A DNA stretch of 64,000 nucleotides. It comes from Lineus longissimus. Its lineage: Eukaryota; Nemertea; Pilidiophora; Heteronemertea; Lineidae. Below the pieces are notes generated by a model, which worked only from the letters and a program-made list of their open reading frames with translations, searched no databases and had not been told where the DNA came from. Where the stretch lies: NCBI RefSeq assembly GCF_910592395.1, contig NC_088315.1, positions 7,938,501 through 8,002,500 on the forward strand, in the 5' to 3' direction. Of the stretch, positions 25,385-36,202 are shown in pieces. Position 1 is the stretch's first letter. Each line of letters begins with the position of its first letter. A program made the position numbers and the translations under genes.

Positions 25385-28384
25385 TCAAAACTTCTGAGGG
25401 CAAACATATATAAAAAGGACAAAATCATCCTTGTCGGGAACAAGTGTAAAAATAGCAAAAGTGCCGATGACGAACTTTCCAGAGGTCTCCCAGTCCCTAT
25501 ATAACTTCCTCCAAAGACGAAGTCCGAGACGACGAAATGGAAGTTCAAAACCTGATAGCCAAGATTAAGATCTATGATGGTGATGGAGAACCATCGCGCA
25601 CTGACTTACCGTCAAATGGAGGTTTGTTTAGTCCATTCAAGAAATCAATATCCAGATTTGGTCCTTTCGCGCGGGTTCTCTCGATATCGACTTTCACAAT
25701 GTTACTTTCACCATCGTCATCTCCCGTACCTGTACGAGCGTTCGTCATAATGCCCTGCTGAAGTTTAAGGAGAGTATTATTATATCCGGTACCGGTAATA
25801 GATAATGTGGTTAAAACATTTTCCTATAGCTACCTTTTTAATTCTCCTTTGACAAGAAACGTGCACATTCATGTTGTACATCGTAAGGCTTTACCGCCGG
25901 GCATAGGCTACTGGCCAAAAAGTGGCCGAGATTTTCAAAACGTGAAAACAATTTGGGGCAGAGTAAAAACGCCATATCGTGATGCTTGTGGGTTTGAAAT
26001 AATCAACGGATCGAGTGGAGGGGACCCTGGCATAACTAACGAGCAATATACAGTGGAACCTCCTTTAGCGGACACCTCTCTATTTTAAAAGCAACTTACG
26101 CTGTCATCTTCTTCGTCTTGAGCCTCGGCAGCTTTGCTGTTCTTCCACTTCTCTCCCTTCAAGCGGAACCAATCGCCATCCCCTGCCGTGACCAGAGGAG
26201 ATAGGGTCTTGGCCTTCTTCTTCTTCTTCCTCCTCCGCAATGGCTTCGCCTCCACCAAAGGCTCTATATCCTCTAAAGGCATCGTCTGCTCCAAAGGCTC
26301 CATTTCCTCCAAAGGCGCCGACTCGGTTATCTCCATAGGTTGGTTGACTATGGCAGCCTTCTTGTTGGCTTCGACAGCCTTTTTGTTGGCTTTAGCAGCC
26401 TTCTTTTTGGCTTTGGCAGCCTTTTTTCTGGCTTTGGCAGCCTTCTTGTTGGCTTTGGTAGCTTCTTCAGAGATCACTGTCTCCTCCAATGCATTCATTT
26501 CCTCCGAAGGCTTTGTTTCTACCACAGGCATCATTTTCTCCAAAGGCTCGATATTCTCGATAGGTTGGATAACTGTGCCAAACTCCTTGTTGGCTTCGGC
26601 AGCCAGCTTTTTTGCCTTTTCAGCCTTCCTTTGGGCTTTTGCAGCCTTCTTTGCGGCTTTGGCAGCTTTCTTTTCGGCTTTGGTTTTCTTCCTTTTAGTT
26701 TTCTTTAATATCTTCTTCAAGGGCTTGATCATATCCAAAGGCGGCGCTACTTTCTGCATTGGCTGGTTGACCTTGCCGGCTTTTTCTGCCTTCTTTCTGG
26801 CTTTTCTAGCCGCCTTTCTGGCCTTGGCAGCGTCCTTTTGGGCTCTGGTTTTTTTCCTTTTAATTCTCTTTAACTTCTTCAGAGGCTCGATTATTTCCGA
26901 AGGCTCGGTCATCTCCAAAGGCGCCTTGCCTTTGGCAGCTCTCTTTTTCATAACTTTATGCTTGCTGGATTTCGCTGCAGGAGATGTAGGTGATTTGGCT
27001 CTTTTGACGCGAAATGCTTGTGGGACAGCAATGCTCCTACCATTGACTGCCCTGCTTTGTCTTGGTTGTATTCCATTTGGGTCAAATTCGCTATTCAAAT
27101 CTTCATCTTCATCACCATTATCTCTAAAAATGTTTTCAAAGTCATCGAGGTCATCTTCGCCAACATCGGCGTAACCATCACCACCACCGTAATCATCATC
27201 ATCATCAGCAGCAGCATCCCACATATCACGTTTCTTACGACTAACGTCTTCATCATCCTCATCATCGTCATCATCGACATCATACCTGTCATCGTCGTCA
27301 TCATCACTTATGTCGTCATCGTAATAACCGACATAACGCTTAAAACGCGTGGAACCATGATAAGCTGTGAGGGGTTTAAAGGGAAAAAAATTCGTAAATA
27401 ATAATAGTCTTCCCACGTAACTGAAGAAGAAATAGATTCCAGGGGTGCTTGGGGTGGGTTGGAGATGGGGGGGGGGGGGGGAACAAGATAACTTCCCTCT
27501 TCTGGCTTTTTGAGGAGCTGTATGTACCCTTATTTGGAACCAAATTTTACGGTAGCCTACCTTGCTTGCTGTGAGGAGATTGTTCGTTAGGGATGACGGT
27601 ATCCGATAGAACCATAGGATCTCGATCCTTGACACTAGCAGAGATGCGGTGAATGACAATCGGCTTCCCATCCACCATAACCGTATCAGTATCATGTCTC
27701 TCATCATCTAGGCCTATGTCCGACGGAATATCACGCCGACTGATAGCAATAACTAAAGAAGAAAGACGCGTGTGGTAGGCCTAATGTTTTCTGCATATTC
27801 GTAGATCAGTGCATAACAACAACAGTCAAAGCTTGTACGACTTTCATCCTCGAATTCCACATGGTCAGTTTGCTGCCCTGAATCTTTCCGTTCTGTAGGC
27901 CTATAAGGCGTGGCATAGTAAAATACATGGATTGGGATTGGAAGCAGGTTTCATAATGCCATTTGAATAAAGGGGGCATGTTCATCATAATGATAGGCGT
28001 TGCGCTGAATGAAAACTCAGCCAGGGCAGGGACCGTTCCATCCTTGATATTGATGAATTGAAGGACAGGACGCTATGCAAGCGCAGCTTTCTCTTGTCTT
28101 GTTTCTGGTATTCTGCAGTCACCGAGGCCGATGAGGCCAGGTGTTGTTGTACCACCTTTAGTTTCAGTATTCGAATGTGGTATAAATGTGGTGCGGTCGT
28201 GTGACTTAATTCAGTTGATTGATTGGACTTGTCTCAACCTACCGTCATTGTTCTGTTTGTGAATATCTGCAGGATGATGATTAATATGCTGTTGAACCTC
28301 ACGACCGATAACCTTCCCATGGGATACGGAGAAGAAAACCAAGATTGACACAGCCAGTGTCAACCCTACTTTATATCTTTTCAT
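25385..28384 (-). CDS. Unrecognised secreted Asp-rich / Lys-Ala-repeat protein (636 aa, 5 exons)
   Basis: Exons in transcript order: 28384-28243, 27752-27561, 27364-26100, 25754-25610 and 25551-25385. All junctions are AG/GT (GTAAGT twice) and phases match, totalling 1911 nt. The protein opens with a signal peptide (residues 1 to about 23, basic start then LTLAVSILVFFSV). Residues 48-111 are moderately polar. Furin-like sites RFKR (about 121), RKKR (about 157) and RVKR (about 233) bracket an extremely Asp-rich block (about 127-210). From about 259 to 500 come three repeats of a basic Lys/Ala tract followed by a V(N/I)QP(M/I) linker and an acidic Pro-Leu segment. The last 100 residues are non-repetitive and end in a hydrophobic IFTLVPDKDDFVLFIY stretch. 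No family was recognised. Matrix, biomineral-binding or processed-precursor roles are only guesses from composition. I am sure of the gene, unsure of function. Confidence 0.85.
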
Positions 28385-29054
28385 CTTGACGCCGAATACT
28401 AATTTTGCACTTTTCTTTTTTTAAATCCCGTTTTTTGATAAAGAAATAAAATTCGAAGCAGCGAAATGAATGGCGTAGAAAACAATGTTGAAACGTTACG
28501 CCAATCACAAACTGCAACAGTGATGACGTCGTAGGACGTCATGGCGTAGGCTTCGTCATAGATTGACAGATGCGGCCACGTGGCCCAGTGGACTTGCGCG
28601 CATCTATATTTTTTTCCCTGCACAACCTGCTTCATTCTCGACCTACTGGTCTCATTAGGGATTGATTTATTGGTCCTCACAATAGCCAGTGTGGATTTAG
28701 CAGTTGTTTTGGCAAAGACATGTTATTTGGAGTTTCTGAAACCTGGAGCGCTACTCAATAAGCGGAACAAGAAACTACGCATTTTACTGTAGTTGCCGAC
28801 GTATGTGTACACTGAACTTGGGATGTGCGTCGGGCCCATGTTGAAATGTCGTCCAGTGCAGTTGATGCGTTTTTCGCCGATTTGTGCAAAAGTCATCATA
28901 TCTCAAAAGTTCAATGGTTGACCCTCGATTTTTTTTGATTTTTTGTGTAGCGTAAGCAACTGTCTTTCACGGGAGAATGGTCACTGCAAGAGATATTATA
29001 CAGGAAGAAATGTATAATAATATTTGGGGTTCTCCGTGATTGTCCGACCCAATA

Positions 29055-29474
29055 CTTGACTTGCCAAACTCAGAAATGCAGCGCCACTCGCGGACAAAGA
29101 TAGAACAACTCGACATTTTTTTCACCGGTTTTCGCTGCGCATGCGTACCAGCCGTCATCTTTCGCGGCGACGGACGAGAAAAACAACTGTTCTACACGCA
29201 GTGAAAGCAAATTCACACAGGTAAACTGGTTATAACTGTGGTACGTCTGTTTCTTAAGACGTAATAGTTATCAGATTGCTAAATTATCTTAAATCATGAG
29301 CCTTAAAGAACTTTTTGAACTCTCAAAAACTTACACAAAACAAGTTCAGATTGCCGCCATTATTAGTTTCCGGATGGCTTGTACGCATGCGCAGCGAAAA
29401 CCGGTGAAAAAAATGTCGAGTTGTTCTATCTTTGTCCGCGAGTGGCGCTGCATTTCTGAGTTTGGCAAGTCAAG
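29055..29474. mobile_element. 420-bp foldback MITE with 99-bp TIRs, TA-flanked
   Basis: The arms 29055-29153 and 29376-29474 are almost perfect inverted copies (outer end CTTGACTTGCCAAACTCAG). The dinucleotide TA flanks both ends (29053-29054 and 29475-29476). Copy B of the host repeat is continuous at the matching point. TA duplication is typical of Tc1/mariner-type elements. The element has no transposase. Confidence 0.7.
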
Positions 29475-29512
29475 TATTGGCAATATTGCCATTAGGGATG
29501 GTGAACAGAGCT

Positions 29513-30275
29513 CATTACCAGCTATTGCGGGCCTAGCACACTCTGTTTTGAATAGAGGGAGACTCCATCATTCCTATTGTTTGAGATTGGAAAGGTGTGA
29601 ATTAATCTGGCAATTAGCCTCCTGTGCATTGGTGCATACAAACACTAAAATGTTTGGTTTTTGCTGATTTAGGGTCAAATAAATCAGCCAAAAGTTTTGA
29701 AAGCTTCACAAATGATTGTTGCAAGGAAGTACTTTATGATAGTTTGCGAAATTTTGATTAATTCTAGGTGGAAAGTAATATTTTTCGCATATTTGTTGGG
29801 AAAAAAATTGAAAATCCTCCAATTTTCAACCCCCCTATGGACACTATGAATTTATTCTCCAATAAAGCTGAAATCTTGGGAATATAATCCTAAGAGTTAT
29901 ATCAACCACGTCTGAAGTCGGGAGTTTGTATCAAATGTATAGTTTCGGAGCTAGCGCAGCTAGAAAAGCCCCCAAAACCCAATTTCTCAGGAATTTACAC
30001 TACGGGCTACGAGTGAAGCATTACAGATTTACCAAAATTTTCAACCTATAGATGGACACATCGAATTTCCATCCAAATCACTCCAAATTTTGCCAGTAAA
30101 TACCTAGACATATATAGAATTATGTCAGAAGTCGGGAGTTGGGATTATTTTAACACCCTGCCCAAAAAGCCAACTTTATTGATATTTCCTATGCATTTTC
30201 CATTAGGCTTGCCAGGACCAATTAAGCAGGTGCACTAATTGGCTTGATTGGCTAGGCCCGCAATAGCTGGTAATG
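29513..30275. mobile_element. 763-bp element with 25-bp perfect TIRs
   Basis: The terminal repeat CATTACCAGCTATTGCGGGC at 29513 extends over 25 bases to 29537 and is perfectly mirrored at 30251-30275. In copy B the host sequence runs straight from GAACAGAGCT into AGGGGCAAATGCGACGCT at about 30927, marking the insertion point to within a base or two. At most one base (T) appears duplicated, so the family is unclear. There is no coding frame. Confidence 0.7.
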
Positions 30276-30433
30276 TAGGAGCCAATGCGACGCTTATGAT
30301 TTATTTAAAGAAATAAAATGCCCGATTTAACATCCTGCAGAATCAGGGAAATCGGGCTTTTCCAGTGGTATACGACACAAATGGGTTGTCCTCATGCAAT
30401 CACATTGGAAGCGCATTTTAAAATAGTAGTTTA

Positions 30434-31144
30434 GTTCTCATTAGGGAGTTTTTTTTGTTATTCATGCGCGGCCAAGCCCTAACCGTAGTTCCTAAAATCA
30501 CTGATTTCTCGGTCCTTACAGTACGTCAGCGTTGATTCAGCAGTTGTTTTGGCAAAGACATGTTTTTTTGGAGTTTCTGAAACCTAGAGCGCTACTCAAT
30601 AGGCGACTAACAAGAAACTACGCATTTATACTGTTGTTGCCGACGTATGTGTACACTGAACTTGGGATGTGCGTCGGCCCCGTGTTGAAATGCCGTCCAG
30701 TGCCAGTTGGTGCGTTTTTCGCTGATTTGTGCAAAATTCAACATATCTCAAAAGTTCAATGGTTGGCCCTCGATTTTTTTTTGATTTTTGTATAGCGTAA
30801 GCAACTGTCTTTCATGGGAGAATGGTCTCTGTAAGAATTATTCAGGAAGAAATGTACAATATTTGGGGTTTTTCGTGATTGTCTAGCCCAATTGGCAATA
30901 TTGCCATTTGGGATGGTGAACAGAGCTAGGGGCAAATGCGACGCTAATGATTTATTTAAAGAAATAAAATGCCCGATTTAACATCCTGCAGAATCAGGGG
31001 AATCGGGCGTTTCCAGTGATATACGACACAAATGGGTTGTCCTCATGCATTCACTTTGGAAACGCATTTTAAAATAGATGTTACGTCCTGTTAATGGGGC
31101 ACGTCATCATCGCGTACATTTGGGAAAAACTCCCTAACGAGACC
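30434..31144. mobile_element. Outer TIR element, copy B (uninterrupted), Harbinger-like
   Basis: The ends GTTCTCATTAGGGAG (30434) and CTCCCTAACGAGACC (to 31144) are inverted repeats with small mismatches. TTA occurs directly outside each end (30431-30433 and 31145-31147), matching the 3-bp TWA target duplication of PIF/Harbinger elements. Internal sequence matches copy A and, at its right end, fragment C. It appears non-autonomous. Confidence 0.55.
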
Positions 31145-31552
31145 TTAGATAAAACGACAATAATTGAAGAACGTTATCCTGATCTATGAACTGGTTCCAG
31201 TTGTCTTTATTTGAGACAGGCGATCGGTATTGGAATGTTTTGAAACTTTTGGCAAAGGGTTCTTCTTGACACATATAAAAATGTGTGCAGATTGATTGGT
31301 CCATGGTGTACTTTTTACCAAAACTTATGAACAACAATGTACACTTAATGTACACACTGGTTGAAAGAGGGCTCTGGCCTATTTTTTTCGGATTGTTATT
31401 TTTTTAAAGAACATGAGATCCGTATAGAGATTTCATTCCTTCCGACACGGCCGATACACTGACATCCAACGACGGAACCCTAGCGGCAAATCGAAGAACT
31501 AGAAAGAACCAATCTATATCATAATACTAATATGTAAAGTCAAGAACTTAGT

Positions 31553-31770
31553 GAGCCCCCCTTTAGGTCGGGGGAGCTCCCCCGAACCCCCCTACGAGCA
31601 TATGTTAAGTGCAAGCTCTAACAACTACAGCTTTTACAATGGGGGGACACCCCCCAAACCCCCCTCCGTCGACATAGGTTTTTACCAGTGCGTTGGGGGG
31701 AAGCTCCCCCCAAACCCCCCCCGGTGAACAGTCAACTAGCCCTTCTGTGTCATACTACTGGGGGGGGGGC
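31553..31770. repeat. G/C-run palindromic cluster
   Basis: Three blocks pair a run of five or six G with a run of five or six C across a short centre, followed by another C-run: GGGGGAGCTCCCCC near 31568, GGGGGGACACCCCCC near 31639 and GGGGGGAAGCTCCCCCC near 31694. A lone G-run lies near 31760. This is strikingly unlike the surrounding AT-rich DNA and could form hairpin, G-quadruplex or i-motif structures. No origin is assigned. Confidence 0.6.
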
Positions 31771-31852
31771 GATGGGACCTGCATCCATATAGTTCCTTCC
31801 GACACATTTTTGTTTTGGTAATCTAATACATTGTGATTGACCTTATTCACGG

Positions 31853-31998
31853 GAATCGGGCGTTTCCAGTGATATACGACACAAATGGGTTGTCCTCATG
31901 CATTCACTTTCGAAAGGCATTTTAAAATAGATGTTACGTCCTGTTAATGGGGCACGTCATCATCGCGTACATTTGGGAAAAACTCCCTAACGAGACCG
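31853..31998. mobile_element. Fragment C: right end of the outer TIR element
   Basis: From GGGAATCGGGCGTTTCCAGT to CCCTAACGAGACC this is nearly identical to the last 145 bases of copy B. The left part of the element is absent. Confidence 0.75.
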
Positions 31999-33901
31999 GA
32001 GCAGACGGCTGAAAGTAGTTTAATTATTGGCCGCTAGGGTACAGAATGTACGTCGCTCACCCGAATTGTTCACGCAACTATAGCTAAATAGAGCTAGTTC
32101 TAGTTTGTGATTCAATTTGATACTTCAGATTTGGGCAGTAGACCAATATAACTTAGTCGTCAGTGTGGTTTTAAGCTGGAAAAACGTATTTGTTTTTCTT
32201 AAAGTGCCTTTTTTGGACGGGTGTGTGCGATTGTTTTGTTTTTATGTCACGTGACCTCGATCATGTCGACACAAAATTGAAATAAACCACCCTTTTCTGT
32301 CATTATTTAGGACGGATATTTCTCTGATAAAAATATTAATATAATTGGCCAATTTCTTAGGCATATGATGTAGCGAATTCCCATGAAGATTTAAATTAAT
32401 TTCAACCAATGGGATAGCAACCACCACCGGAAGATCGCGGAGAAATCGGTAAACTCAACGGAGTTAATTCAGAAAAATACCAAAAAAAATTGTTTGTAGG
32501 ATATACAATATTTACTCTCTTTATTTCTCATCAAATCAGTATATACTCCCACACACACGTGTATCTTAAGAGCCCCTCCTAAAGGGGGGCTTATAAGGCG
32601 GCTCGCTAAAGTGCCATTTGGGGGTCGTGTTTCGTCTCGAAATTTTGCACGTTTGCAGGTGATATGTTATCCTGATGCAACGTCATGTTTATTTTCGGAA
32701 ATTTACTTCAGCGGAGCAGTAATGAGGGATTTTTAATCGGACACGGTCAATTCTCCTTATCACTCACGGAAGCCAAGCCATTGCTGTTCAGTTATGCAGG
32801 GGATTAATGAATCACCTGCACTCCCTGTGGGGTGACTAACACTACCTGTTGAACGGCTGGCTGTAGGGGGATGATTGGAACAGCCTGTACACGTGTTGAC
32901 CTGCTGAACCAAGGTTAATGTTATTTTCAATCCACGATTGTAGGTCACCTGATCTTCGAGATTTCGCGGGAAAGAAATTGTAAACAAACGCATGTGTGCA
33001 GTTCAAATGTAAACAAAAATGTATTTTGATACTTTTGGTTGCTGGACTTGGGTTTTCCCGCAGTAAGGAGCTGGGGTCAAATTGATGGTCTATCGTATAT
33101 TGGTACTGTATTAGCCAGAGCTAGCCCTTGATTATGAAGGGATTTTCAAATTAAAGATTACAATGGTATGTTTATGTGCTCACCACAGCTTTCAAAACTT
33201 GATGTATCTGAAGAGGCACTCTGAACTTGGCATGGCCTTATCAAGGAGCTGCTCACGGTGCTGAACTTCTAGCTTGCCTGTCGACTAAGTGCCTTGCCCG
33301 AGATCATGCTACATGTAGGAGGAGCACGCATTTTAAAGTTTTAGTAGTGATAGTGCAATTGGTCCGAGCCATTTGGAGGCCGACATGTGAAGGCCTATCT
33401 GGGTTCTCCTTCATCTCCGTATAAAAAGGGGCATATTGCTGACTAAGGAACGAGGTATATTCACATTGCCTCATCATCTCATTCGGACCAATTGATATAC
33501 TTTTATATGCACGCATACAGCACGCCACAGGGTCCGAGTCTGTGGACAAATGGTTGGTTTAATTTGTCTCTTCGATATTGCTCCTTTGATATTGCATTAT
33601 ATTTTCATTGCAATTCAATCTATTCAAGGTATAGCCCATTTGAACCTGCCTGCGCCACGGGTACAATGCTAGTAGTGTATAATTGTGGTCCTTAATTACA
33701 GCGTCTCAGAAGGCCTTATTAAGGGGGTTGTGGGGGGTTAAAAATGCTCCAGCATTATGCCTGAGCAGAAATCACCCTACAAGCACTGAGATACTACTTC
33801 GGGGGAACAGGTGTGATGCCACTGATGGTCCAAGATAAACGACATTATCAGGTCGGGGACAGGCTTTCATGCCAATTACTCTATTTTTCAGGACTGCCAT
33901 C
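31999..33901. other. Spacer upstream of RHNO1
   Basis: No gene or clear transposon was found between fragment C and the RHNO1 start. A TTTTTCAG acceptor at about 33884-33891, just before the RHNO1 ATG, suggests that an upstream non-coding 5' exon lies somewhere in this interval. Confidence 0.4.
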
Positions 33902-35059
33902 ATGCCGAGGCGAGGTAAACGATGCAATCATTGTGATAAGAAGAACCAGTTGATGTTTATTGAGAGCCCTGTCAACATCCCCCACCCTCGCCTGTCTCCT
34001 GTCAACTGTGCTGAGCATCCACCCACAGCAGAAGTTGTCCAAATTGATGAACATCTTGATGTCCCATGGGTCAGTCGGTTCTATCATTCATTGTTGTATA
34101 ATTATCTCCTTTAAATTTGATCTTCTTGAAACCAGGACATTTTTGTGCTTTCATAGCTCTAGCTGTTTTGTGAAATTGCATCTCTATGGCGTAGTTTTGA
34201 TTTAGTGTTTTGAAAACATTATATACGGATTTTCTGTTCTTTTCATCAATCAATGACGAAAGCCTACTTTCATGGAAGACAAACAACTGTACGCTTCTTA
34301 TTTCAGGTTTCCCCACAGTTCAAGAAATATCCTGCATCATGTGGAAAAAAACGACCGAGCCGTGCCAAACTGAATGAACAAGCGAATGCTACTCTACCAC
34401 GTCGCGAACTTCCGAAAGGATTCAAAGCGCTGAAATTTTGTGGCGACGAGTCGACCGTGGTGGAGAATACTTGTGAGAATGTGCCGTGTGATGAGGGCTC
34501 AGGACTGTGCTGCCTTACTTCTGGTACTCGTTTAGACTTGCTATGTGACAAGCTTCCCGACACTACGAGTAAACGCATCCAGAAGAACACTCCAATGAGA
34601 CTATCCCTTGAACATCTTGCTACACAAAATCGAACAAATTCTAGGCAGATTGTCACAAGGTCCAGGACAAAGAGTTGTGAATACTTGAACTTGAATGATA
34701 AGTCAGGTGTGCCTGGTTTTCGAGAGACACAAAAATATCTGGTCCAGAAAGTGCAAAATAATCCTAGTAAACGACTGTTTTCGGATATATTAAACCGTGA
34801 AGATGATGAAAGTAATGAGGATGTGAATTCCAGTGATAAAGTCACTTGTGACAAACCAGTAAAAGTTTCGAAGAGGAGACATTCTGGGTCCGATTCTTCT
34901 CCATGTCGAATCTTCTTTCCCGATGGGCAACCCCTGTGGGCGACCCCGCCGGTTATTGGAAGTCATAATGTGAAAGTTCTGGTTGAAGACACTCCAGATG
35001 CAGAACGGGGATTAAGGTATAAGGAAAGACTTTGGAGAAGGCTTAATCCTAACAGATAG
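33902..35059 (+). CDS. RHNO1: RHNO1 (RHINO) homologue, 9-1-1 clamp-interacting protein
   Basis: RHNO1 binds the RAD9-HUS1-RAD1 clamp and TOPBP1 and supports ATR checkpoint signalling in the nucleus. Two coding exons, 33902-34069 and 34307-35059, join in phase 0 to give 306 residues (human has 238). Three family marks are visible. The basic N-terminus MPRRGKRCNHCDKK resembles human MPPRKKRRQ. The junction-spanning DVPW/VSPQF corresponds to the conserved SWVSPDF motif that binds the clamp. The C-terminal VLVEDTPDAERGLRYK...WRRL corresponds to human VLVKDTPEDKYGIK..WRRR. The middle is polar, probably disordered, and poorly conserved. The ATG follows a splice acceptor by ten bases. AATAAA is at 35107-35112. 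The gene converges on C2CD5. Confidence 0.85.
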
Positions 35060-35232
35060 TTGAAGTTCTATCATGTTGTCCCCTTGATTTGAACCTTGAT
35101 TATTGGAATAAACCAGGACACCGGAAGTCTGCCACAGATGTGTGTGTCTGATTTATGCCTACCTATAATACATTGTAATACATGCTTGTGATGAACTTTT
35201 TTCACCGAGTCGATGGCCAGTATGAATTGAGT

Positions 35233-35287
35233 CTAGCAAATGCTTTTACTTCAATTTTGTACAGAAAGGCCTGGTGTAAATGTACAT
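35233..35287. repeat. 55-bp segment repeated at 48091-48145
   Basis: Exactly the same 55 bases (starting CTAGCAAATGCTTTTACTTC) occur 12.9 kb downstream inside a C2CD5 intron. Here they lie in the RHNO1 3' flank. Too short and perfect for chance; it may be part of a transposon or a templated insertion. Confidence 0.85.
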
Positions 35288-35461
35288 TTTCATTATCTCG
35301 ATATGATTGGATCATGTTTCCTTGTAAGTTTTAAGATATACGATCATGTCCTGACGTGCTCTTTCACACACCTGTCGTTAAAGCATGATAATAATAGCAA
35401 TTCATTTATATTTATCAAGATTGTTGTATCTTCTTATATTTCCTGAAAAAAATGTCTCGCC

Positions 35462-35609
35462 ATTTTCACCATGGTAAATCCACAGCACCGGTGTTTTGAA
35501 ACTGTTAAAACACCAATCTGCCACAGCAAAAAACATATCAATCGATTTAACATCGGAGAGCATGGTGAAGTGACTTTTCGACACAAACTGCATTTACCAT
35601 GGTGAAAAT
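35462..35609. repeat. 18-bp inverted repeat
   Basis: ATTTTCACCATGGTAAAT at 35462-35479 is perfectly mirrored at 35592-35609, with 112 bases between. It may be a small foldback element in the RHNO1-C2CD5 spacer. Confidence 0.6.
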
Positions 35610-36110
35610 GAGATCTCGTTCTTGTCAAGGTGGATGGGAAGAACAAAGTGGCTTTGGAGTGATTCCACTCCCATACCATCACAGTTCGAGAACCTTCTCC
35701 GCCAGCGTGCACACAAATTTAAACAACCAGTATGTTCACTTTCAATCATTTTCTTACAAACATGGCAATCATATTTACACATCGATTAACTGCATACAGA
35801 CAAAAATTTATAACATCTTAGCCTATTGTTTGTTCAAAACATTCCATATTTTCTTGCAGAAGGGAAGTTTTGTGTCTGGGTGTGGTGAATCATGGAGTAT
35901 GATTATGGTCATGACCAAAAGTATTAACAGTGGTAATGCACACAGAGACTGTAAGTGTACTGGCGCTATAATTGTACCACTTTACCTTAGATCAAATTGC
36001 ACACAACTTTGTATAGAACTATTTACACTTGTTCAAACGGTAACAACAACACAACAAGAGATCACAAACAATGATGTAGCACCAATATGATTGAGAAGAT
36101 CTCACTAGAG

Positions 36111-36174
36111 AGAAGGTCTACTGTATGCCTAGAGGTCTACTGTATGCCTAGAGAAGGTCTACTGTATGCCTAAA
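36111..36174. repeat. Short tandem repeat (three ~22-bp units)
   Basis: GGTCTACTGTATGCCTAGAG is repeated three times, with GAA present in the first and third units and absent from the middle one. It lies just beyond the C2CD5 stop codon, in its probable 3' untranslated region. Confidence 0.85.
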
Positions 36175-36202
36175 ACGAATCTGCGCCTTTTTTCAACTTT
36201 TG

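Larger units (their letters stand above)
28648..30431. mobile_element. Outer TIR element, copy A, interrupted by two younger insertions
   Basis: The left end GGTCTCATTAGGG is at 28648. From about 28692 to 29050 and again from about 30276 to 30431 the sequence aligns with copy B (30434-31144). The alignment is broken by elements at 29055-29474 and 29513-30275. The right end is missing; copy B starts almost immediately after. No protein-coding capacity was recognised. Confidence 0.6.

Noticed and set aside
26134-27174. 346-codon open frame on the plus strand, rich in Phe, Ala and Leu
   Set aside because: It is the antisense shadow of the Lys/Ala-rich exon of the secreted-protein gene; Lys/Ala codons read backwards give Phe/Leu/Ala-type residues, and it has no splice or family support.
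28580-28792. 70-codon frame with hydrophobic stretches, considered as a small membrane protein
   Set aside because: It starts outside and runs into the left part of transposon copy A; the paralogous copy B has a different broken frame.
31553-31770. CRISPR-like or origin-like array
   Set aside because: Only three irregular G/C palindromes without regular spacers, in an animal genome; such a reading is not supported.
33227-33695. Several overlapping 65-80-codon frames upstream of RHNO1
   Set aside because: No splice-site pairing, no family resemblance and open in several frames at once; consistent with chance.
34303-34854. 183-codon minus-strand frame
   Set aside because: It is antisense to the RHNO1 second exon, whose plus-strand reading has splice sites and family motifs.
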